From assembly GCA_003249625.1 (NCBI GenBank), contig QKII01000479.1, forward strand, positions 1 to 6,027: DNA of 6,027 bases. The letters run 5' to 3'. Position 1 is the first letter of the stretch. Each line of letters opens with the position of its first letter. The translations under genes and the position numbers were made by a program. This stretch comes from Propionivibrio sp. (GTDB lineage: Bacteria > Pseudomonadota > Gammaproteobacteria > Burkholderiales > Rhodocyclaceae). The notes beneath the pieces are model-generated. The model did no database searches. It was not told the DNA's origin and worked only from the letters and a program-made list of their open reading frames with translations. This document shows, one piece after another, positions 1 through 6,027 of this stretch.

Positions 1-834
1 ATCGTTTTCCGGCGGGTCGATCTTGATCCTGTTGTCGACTTGCCTGCGTCGGCGCTGGAAGTCGGTGATACGCGCATGTGCTCGTGTCTGGAGCGCGAGG
101 TCGGGTCGGTTCGTGCCAAGGTTGGGACCATCGAACATCTGATGTCGGCGTTGGCCGGTCTCGGGGTGGATAACGCCTATATCGATATCGATGCTGCTGA
201 AGTGCCCATTCTCGATGGCTCCGCGTCGCCGTTCGTCTTCCTGATCCAGTCAGCCGGTATCGAAGAGCAACCGGTGGCCAAGAAATTCATCCGCGTGAAG
301 CGCCGGATCGAGGTGCGCGAAAGCGACCGCTCCGGAGAAAAGTGGGCACGTTTCGATCCCTACGATGGCTATCGCCTGAGCTTCTCCATCGTCTTCAACC
401 ACCCGGCCATCGACCGCACCGGTCAGGACGTGACGATCGATTTTGCCGAACATTCGTACGTCCGCGAGGTGTCGCGGGCGCGCACCTTCGGCTTCATGCA
501 GGAGGTCGAGTGGCTGCGCGAAAACGGGTTGGCGCTGGGAGGCGGCCTTGACAACGCAGTGGTTCTGGACGAGTACCGAGTCCTCAATGCGGACGGACTA
601 CGCTACAGCGACGAGTTCGTGAAGCACAAGGTGCTGGATGCGATCGGCGATCTCTATTTGCTCGGTCACCCGCTGCTTGCCGCGTTTACCGCGCACAAGT
701 CAGGGCATGCGCTGAACAATCTTCTGGCACGGGAACTGCTGGCCAACCCGGACGCTTGGGAGTTCGTTACCTTCGATGACGTGGCGAAAGCGCCGGAAGG
801 TGTCGTTCGCTGGCTGGCGCAACCGGCGCTCTGA
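1..834 (+). CDS. lpxC: UDP-3-O-acyl-N-acetylglucosamine deacetylase LpxC (5' end missing)
   Basis: LpxC is the cytoplasmic zinc enzyme that removes the N-acetyl group from UDP-3-O-acyl-GlcNAc, the committed step of lipid A synthesis. The frame is open from base 1 and gives 277 residues before TGA at 832-834. By recalled comparison with the E. coli protein (305 residues), about 36 N-terminal residues lie outside the window; the ATG at 40 is therefore not the true start. Family landmarks are intact: TIEHL with the catalytic Glu (133-135) and first zinc His (136-138), the EVPILDGS motif, SRARTFGF, and HKVLDAIGD with the second zinc His (625-627) and the zinc Asp (637-639). KSGHALNN carries the conserved catalytic His (703-705). 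Nothing suggests a broken enzyme. The next gene starts 17 bases after the stop with no terminator between, so co-transcription is likely. In related bacteria lpxC closes the division and cell-wall cluster after ftsZ; that part would lie to the left and is not seen. Confidence 0.97.
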   Translation: MVFRRVDLDPVVDLPASALEVGDTRMCSCLEREVGSVRAKVGTIEHLMSALAGLGVDNAYIDIDAAEVPILDGSASPFVFLIQSAGIEEQPVAKKFIRVKRRIEVRESDRSGEKWARFDPYDGYRLSFSIVFNHPAIDRTGQDVTIDFAEHSYVREVSRARTFGFMQEVEWLRENGLALGGGLDNAVVLDEYRVLNADGLRYSDEFVKHKVLDAIGDLYLLGHPLLAAFTAHKSGHALNNLLARELLANPDAWEFVTFDDVAKAPEGVVRWLAQPAL

Positions 835-851
835 GCAACTAAGCAAGACGT

Positions 852-1040
852 ATGTGGCTGCTCCGCCTGCTCGGGATTCTTACGCTGATCACGGTAGGCG
901 CGGGATTCGTGGCCTACCTGCTGACGCGCAACCCGCGCTATATAGCCTTTTCCTGGCGGGTGTTTCGCTACGCCGCGATCGTTGCCCTGTTGGTATTCGC
1001 CCTGTTGATTCTTGAGCGTGTGGCGGTCATTCCGCTTTAG
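852..1040 (+). CDS. Small two-helix membrane protein, function unknown
   Basis: I do not recognise a named family. The 62-residue product starts MWLLRLLG and ends VAVIPL. It has two hydrophobic segments, about residues 2-24 and 40-62, joined by a short loop with four arginines (R26, R29, R36, R39). By the positive-inside rule this predicts a hairpin in the inner membrane with its loop in the cytoplasm and both ends periplasmic. E55-R56 lies within the second segment, which is unusual for a plain anchor. The ATG is 17 bases after the lpxC stop, and I see no good Shine-Dalgarno sequence there, so expression probably depends on lpxC transcription or translational coupling. Supporting a real gene are the membrane-protein composition over the whole frame, the tight spacing behind lpxC, and a stop just before the converging dciA gene. 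A role in the envelope is a guess from location only. Confidence 0.72.
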   Translation: MWLLRLLGILTLITVGAGFVAYLLTRNPRYIAFSWRVFRYAAIVALLVFALLILERVAVIPL

Positions 1041-1044
1041 CGGA
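1031..1044. repeat. Small inverted repeat between convergent genes
   Basis: TCCGC and GCGGA flank a TTTA loop, giving a perfect 5-base-pair stem. It overlaps the stop codon of the small membrane protein and lies in the 12-base gap before the end of the convergent dciA. No run of T follows on either strand, so it is a poor intrinsic terminator. It may only slow polymerase, or be chance. Confidence 0.3.
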
Positions 1045-1052
1045 GCGGTCGA

Positions 1053-1454
1053 TCAGCAGGCCTCGCGCAACGCCGAATCAGGCAGCGCATCGCGCAGTTC
1101 CTCCAGTGTCCGACTGGTCTCAGTGCTAAGTGGTCGCAATGCCGATGTTCTTGATTGCGCAGGGATTTCCGGCGCTTGAACTTTCACCTGAACGCCATTA
1201 CACTCGATTCCTCGTCGAGAAAACCCTTCGGTCAAGGTGGTTGCCAATTGGCGCAGCTTGGTCGCCACCGCGCTGTTCGTGGCGTGGATAACAATTAGTC
1301 CTGATTTGTAGTTCGCTATCTTGCTTGCCTGACGCAAATGCGCTGGCGCAATCTGTTCATAGAGGTGCGTCAGCCGCAGAAGCAGTTTTGCGTGCGCCAG
1401 CAGATTGCCAGCGCCGTCGGCTGCTTCCAGAAAATCCTGGAGAGTGGTCGGCAT
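1053..1454 (-). CDS. dciA: DciA-family (DUF721) replicative helicase loading factor
   Basis: DciA is the ancestral bacterial partner that helps load the replicative helicase DnaB onto DNA in species lacking the phage-derived DnaC or DnaI loaders. The 133-residue product has the pattern of the DUF721 domain over about residues 15-95. A helical start (LLLRLTHLYEQIAPAHL) is followed by a strand of the type 'GLIVIHATNSAVATKLRQL', the family's usual 'g-L-v-v-s-s-a-wa-LR' signature, and then a helix and final strand (VQVKVQAP). Residues from about 97 on are polar and probably disordered, as is common for the tail of this family. The ATG at 1454 is the first possible start: the frame upstream hits a stop at 1496-1494 with no ATG, GTG or TTG before it. 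No Shine-Dalgarno sequence is visible. The gene is convergent with the small membrane protein and divergent from the M23 gene. The family call rests on pattern recognition, not an alignment. Confidence 0.82.
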   Translation of the reverse strand: MPTTLQDFLEAADGAGNLLAHAKLLLRLTHLYEQIAPAHLRQASKIANYKSGLIVIHATNSAVATKLRQLATTLTEGFSRRGIECNGVQVKVQAPEIPAQSRTSALRPLSTETSRTLEELRDALPDSALREAC

Positions 1455-1461
1455 CGGAAAT

Positions 1462-1470
1462 GAGGAAGGA
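1462..1470 (+). promoter_or_regulatory. Ribosome binding site of the M23 peptidase gene
   Basis: GAGGAAGGA holds two overlapping AGGA cores, ending 9 and 5 bases before the GTG at 1476. It decides in favour of that GTG as the start; the in-frame GTG at 1482 is less well placed, and the ATG at 1460 is out of frame. The site fills most of the 21-base gap between the divergent start codons. Confidence 0.75.
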
Positions 1471-1475
1471 TTCGC

Positions 1476-2456
1476 GTGAATGTGATTCTGGTTTCAAACC
1501 GGCTGAAAACCGCCAAGACCGTGCATATTACACCGGCGATTGTGCTGGCGATCGTTGCCGGCTTCGTGGCGTTGTTCATTGCCGTTTCCTTCGCGGTTTA
1601 CTGGGTCGGCATCCGGCTGGACCCAGCGGTCGCTTCAGACCTGATGCTTCAAAAGCAGCAGGAACATAACCAGAAGGCTGAGCAGTACTTGCGTAATAAC
1701 GTGTCGGCGATGGCCGTGAAGCTCGGCGAGATGAAGGCGCAGCTGCTTCGTCTGGACGCGCTTGGCGAGCGGGTCTCTCGTCTCTCCGGAGTGGCTATGC
1801 CGAAACAGCCGGCGACCGGCAAGTCGGCGCGCGACGGCGCGGGAGGTCCGCTGGTGCCACTGTCCCAACCGCTTTCGTCTATCGAGTTGCAACGCGAGAT
1901 CGATCGTCTTGGTGAGATCATCGAACAGCGCAAGGACGAACTGACCGAGCTTGAGTCGTTGCTCATGGAACGACGCATCAAGAGCGTCCTGCTGCCGACG
2001 CTGGTGCCCATTGATGCGGAACGGGTCGGTTCGCCGTTCGGGCGCCGCGTCGATCCGTTTGCTGGTATCGGCGCAATGCATGAAGGCATCGATTTCGTTG
2101 CCGATACGGGCACTCCGGTCATTGCAGCTGCCGGTGGCGTGGTGGTAACGGCAGAGTTTCATCCGCAATACGGGAATCTGATCGAGATTGAACATGGACA
2201 TGAATTCTCGTCGCGATATGCCCACCTCTCGAAGATAGGCGTGAAGACCGGTCAGATTGTCAGGCGCGGCGATCGGATTGCCGCCAGCGGCAACACTGGT
2301 CGGTCGACGGGGCCGCACTTGCATTTCGAAGTTCGTTATCGCGGTGTGGCACAGAATCCGGCTCGTTTCCTGCAACAGGGTGGTTCAAAGACCTTTGCCC
2401 GGGCGGACAAGAGTGGAGTAATTGTGTCGTCGCGGAGTGCTGGCGGAAAGCGCTGA
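1476..2456 (+). CDS. Membrane-anchored M23 (LytM-type) murein endopeptidase
   Basis: M23 metallopeptidases cut peptide cross-links in peptidoglycan; some relatives such as EnvC and NlpD have lost catalysis and instead activate amidases. This 326-residue protein has a short cytoplasmic start, one transmembrane helix at about 20-44, and coiled-coil-like stretches at about 55-104 and 135-168. A Gly/Pro-rich linker lies between them, and the LytM domain spans about 183-300. The zinc and catalytic set is complete: H202 and D206 in MHEGIDF, H250 in RYAHLSK, and H281 and H283 in GPHLHFEV. I therefore infer an active periplasmic endopeptidase rather than a degenerate activator. The start is GTG, supported by a good ribosome binding site; the ATG-like options are out of frame. 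The final 25 residues or so are polar and basic and lie outside the domain. It is divergent from dciA and 93 bases upstream of secA, which has its own likely promoter. No gene name is given because several paralogues share this architecture. Confidence 0.93.
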   Translation: MNVILVSNRLKTAKTVHITPAIVLAIVAGFVALFIAVSFAVYWVGIRLDPAVASDLMLQKQQEHNQKAEQYLRNNVSAMAVKLGEMKAQLLRLDALGERVSRLSGVAMPKQPATGKSARDGAGGPLVPLSQPLSSIELQREIDRLGEIIEQRKDELTELESLLMERRIKSVLLPTLVPIDAERVGSPFGRRVDPFAGIGAMHEGIDFVADTGTPVIAAAGGVVVTAEFHPQYGNLIEIEHGHEFSSRYAHLSKIGVKTGQIVRRGDRIAASGNTGRSTGPHLHFEVRYRGVAQNPARFLQQGGSKTFARADKSGVIVSSRSAGGKR

Positions 2457-2502
2457 ATCCCGCCGCGTCCTTAAGCTTTCTCCCTCCCGCCCCGGTCTGA
2501 AG

Positions 2503-2533
2503 GCGCGTGATAGAATTCCCGCTTTTAACGCGC
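2503..2533. repeat. Inverted repeat around the putative secA -10 region
   Basis: GCGCGT (2503-2508) and ACGCGC (2528-2533) are perfect reverse complements separated by 19 bases, with one further G-T wobble pair outside. The repeat brackets the candidate -10 element and the expected start of transcription. It could be an operator, or chance in GC-rich DNA. Confidence 0.3.
2508..2516 (+). promoter_or_regulatory. Candidate extended -10 promoter for secA
   Basis: TGATAGAAT matches the extended -10 form TGN-TATAAT with one mismatch in the hexamer (TAGAAT, 2511-2516). I see no good -35 box 16-18 bases upstream, which fits an extended -10 promoter. Transcription would begin near 2522-2524, leaving a leader of about 27 bases before the secA ATG. 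The hit lies in the only non-coding stretch upstream of secA. Confidence 0.42.
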
Positions 2534-2549
2534 TCTCGTCAATTCCAGA

Positions 2550-5258
<2,709 letters not shown>

Positions 5259-5357
5259 CGAACAATTACCGTTGAGGTCCCGTCGGGCGCCGAGATTCAG
5301 ACGAACACACCGTTTTCGTTAGTCTCCGCGCCCTTCGTTTATCCACGATATCCGCCT

Positions 5358-5364
5358 AAAAAGG
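5358..5364 (+). promoter_or_regulatory. Ribosome binding site of argJ
   Basis: AAAAAGG ends 8 bases before the ATG at 5373, a normal spacing. It fixes that ATG as the argJ start. The rest of the 114-base gap after secA shows no convincing promoter or T-tailed terminator; only weak -10-like stretches (for example TTTATC at 5338) and short imperfect repeats are present. Confidence 0.65.
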
Positions 5365-5372
5365 TTCCGACC

Positions 5373-6027
5373 ATGCCAGTCAACTACGCCACCCCCGCCC
5401 CTGAAAAACTCTTTCCCGTTGCCGGCGTCCGTCTCGGTACCGCCGAAGCCGGTATCCGCAAGGCCGACCGGCGCGATCTCACACTGCTGGCGCTCGACGC
5501 AGGAACCACCGTCGCTGGCGTCTTCACGCAAAACCGCTTCTGCGCCGCGCCGGTGCATGTCTGCCGCAGCCACCTCGCCGCTGGCAAGGGAATCCGGGCG
5601 CTGGTGATCAACACCGGCATCGCCAACGCCGGTACCGGCGAACCCGGCATGCAGGCCGCACAGGCGACCTGTTCTGCGGTCGGCAATCTGCTCGGAATCA
5701 ATGCCGGCCAGGTTTTGCCGTTCTCCACCGGTGTCATCCTCGAACCGCTGCCGGTTGATCGCCTGGTTGCTGGTCTACCGGCCTGTCAGGCGAACCTGCA
5801 GGAAAACAACTGGCACGCCGCCGCGCATGCGATCATGACCACCGATACCGTCGCCAAGGCCGCCTCGCGGCAAATCCAGATCGACGGCCGGTTGGTGACC
5901 ATCACGGGCATCAGCAAGGGCGCCGGCATGATCAAGCCCAACATGGCAACCATGCTTGGCTTCGTCGCCACCGATGTCGGTATCGCCGAGCCGCTGTTGC
6001 AGCAACTCGCCCGCGAAGCCGCAGATG
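5373..6027 (+). CDS. argJ: Bifunctional ornithine acetyltransferase / N-acetylglutamate synthase ArgJ (3' end missing)
   Basis: ArgJ moves the acetyl group from N-acetylornithine to glutamate, releasing ornithine and regenerating N-acetylglutamate for the cyclic arginine pathway; bifunctional forms also use acetyl-CoA. The frame runs open to the window edge and gives 218 residues, about half of a protein usually near 400. Family landmarks are present. STGVIL has the oxyanion-hole pair T119-G120. MTTDT (155-159) is the substrate-contact region. The signature [16 protein letters not shown] starts at K182. Within it, the A192-T193 bond (codons 5946-5951) is the self-cleavage site that yields the alpha and beta chains, with T193 as the catalytic nucleophile. 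The whole alpha chain is therefore visible and most of the beta chain is missing. Whether it is bifunctional or only recycles acetyl groups cannot be read from sequence. The separation from secA by 114 bases and its own ribosome binding site suggest independent expression. Confidence 0.97.
   Translation, partial: MPVNYATPAPEKLFPVAGVRLGTAEAGIRKADRRDLTLLALDAGTTVAGVFTQNRFCAAPVHVCRSHLAAGKGIRALVINTGIANAGTGEPGMQAAQATCSAVGNLLGINAGQVLPFSTGVILEPLPVDRLVAGLPACQANLQENNWHAAAHAIMTTDTVAKAASRQIQIDGRLVTITGISKGAGMIKPNMATMLGFVATDVGIAEPLLQQLAREAAD

Noticed and set aside
40..834. ATG at 40 (as read by a start-codon caller) as the beginning of lpxC
   Set aside because: Base 40 is a TTG codon in the middle of a conserved LpxC stretch; the frame is open to base 1 and the upstream residues ([13 protein letters not shown]) match the family, so the true start is outside the window.
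1492..1497. TTGAAA on the minus strand as a -35 box for dciA
   Set aside because: No -10-like hexamer occurs at 16-18 bases spacing, and the leader would be almost absent.
1635..2375. A 246-codon minus-strand open frame across the M23 gene
   Set aside because: The plus-strand M23 frame has full catalytic motifs, a start with a ribosome binding site and normal codon use; the reverse frame is Arg/His-rich with no domain pattern.
2382..2456. Possible SecM-like arrest peptide at the end of the gene before secA
   Set aside because: The C-terminus of the M23 protein is polar and basic and lacks the spaced W-I and GIRAGP-like elements of SecM; no separate small gene fits the gap.

Overview
The window is a stretch of bacterial core chromosome that reads as a Betaproteobacterium, most likely of the Rhodocyclales type. 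That placement is an inference from GC-rich codon use, protein character and the gene order lpxC / small membrane protein / dciA (opposite strand) / M23 peptidase / secA / argJ. This order, with an M23 gene rather than a secM gene ahead of secA, is what I know from betaproteobacterial genomes. Genus cannot be fixed by reading alone.

Layout. Bases 1-834 hold the 3' part of lpxC (lipid A synthesis), cut by the left edge. It is followed after 17 bases by a 62-codon gene for a two-helix membrane protein of unknown function (852-1040). That gene converges, with a 12-base gap, on dciA (1454-1053, minus strand), a DUF721/DciA-family helicase-loading factor. dciA is divergent from the next gene, an M23 (LytM-type) murein endopeptidase with a membrane anchor and coiled coil (1476-2456); only 21 bases separate the two start codons. 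After a 93-base gap with a plausible extended -10 promoter comes full-length secA (2550-5258), the ATPase of the Sec translocase. A 114-base gap with a clear ribosome binding site leads to argJ (5373 to the right edge), the bifunctional ornithine acetyltransferase of the cyclic arginine pathway, cut by the window end.

Together these are housekeeping genes: outer-membrane lipid A synthesis, cell-wall remodelling, protein export, replicative helicase loading and arginine synthesis. They are neighbours rather than one pathway, although lpxC, the M23 enzyme and secA all serve the cell envelope. I see no mobile elements, CRISPR, tRNA or rRNA, no frameshifts, and no sign of recent transfer. No gap between genes exceeds 114 bases. 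The only protein without an assignable function is the 62-residue membrane protein. I did not find a novel multi-gene system; the findings are modest regulatory or architectural points.
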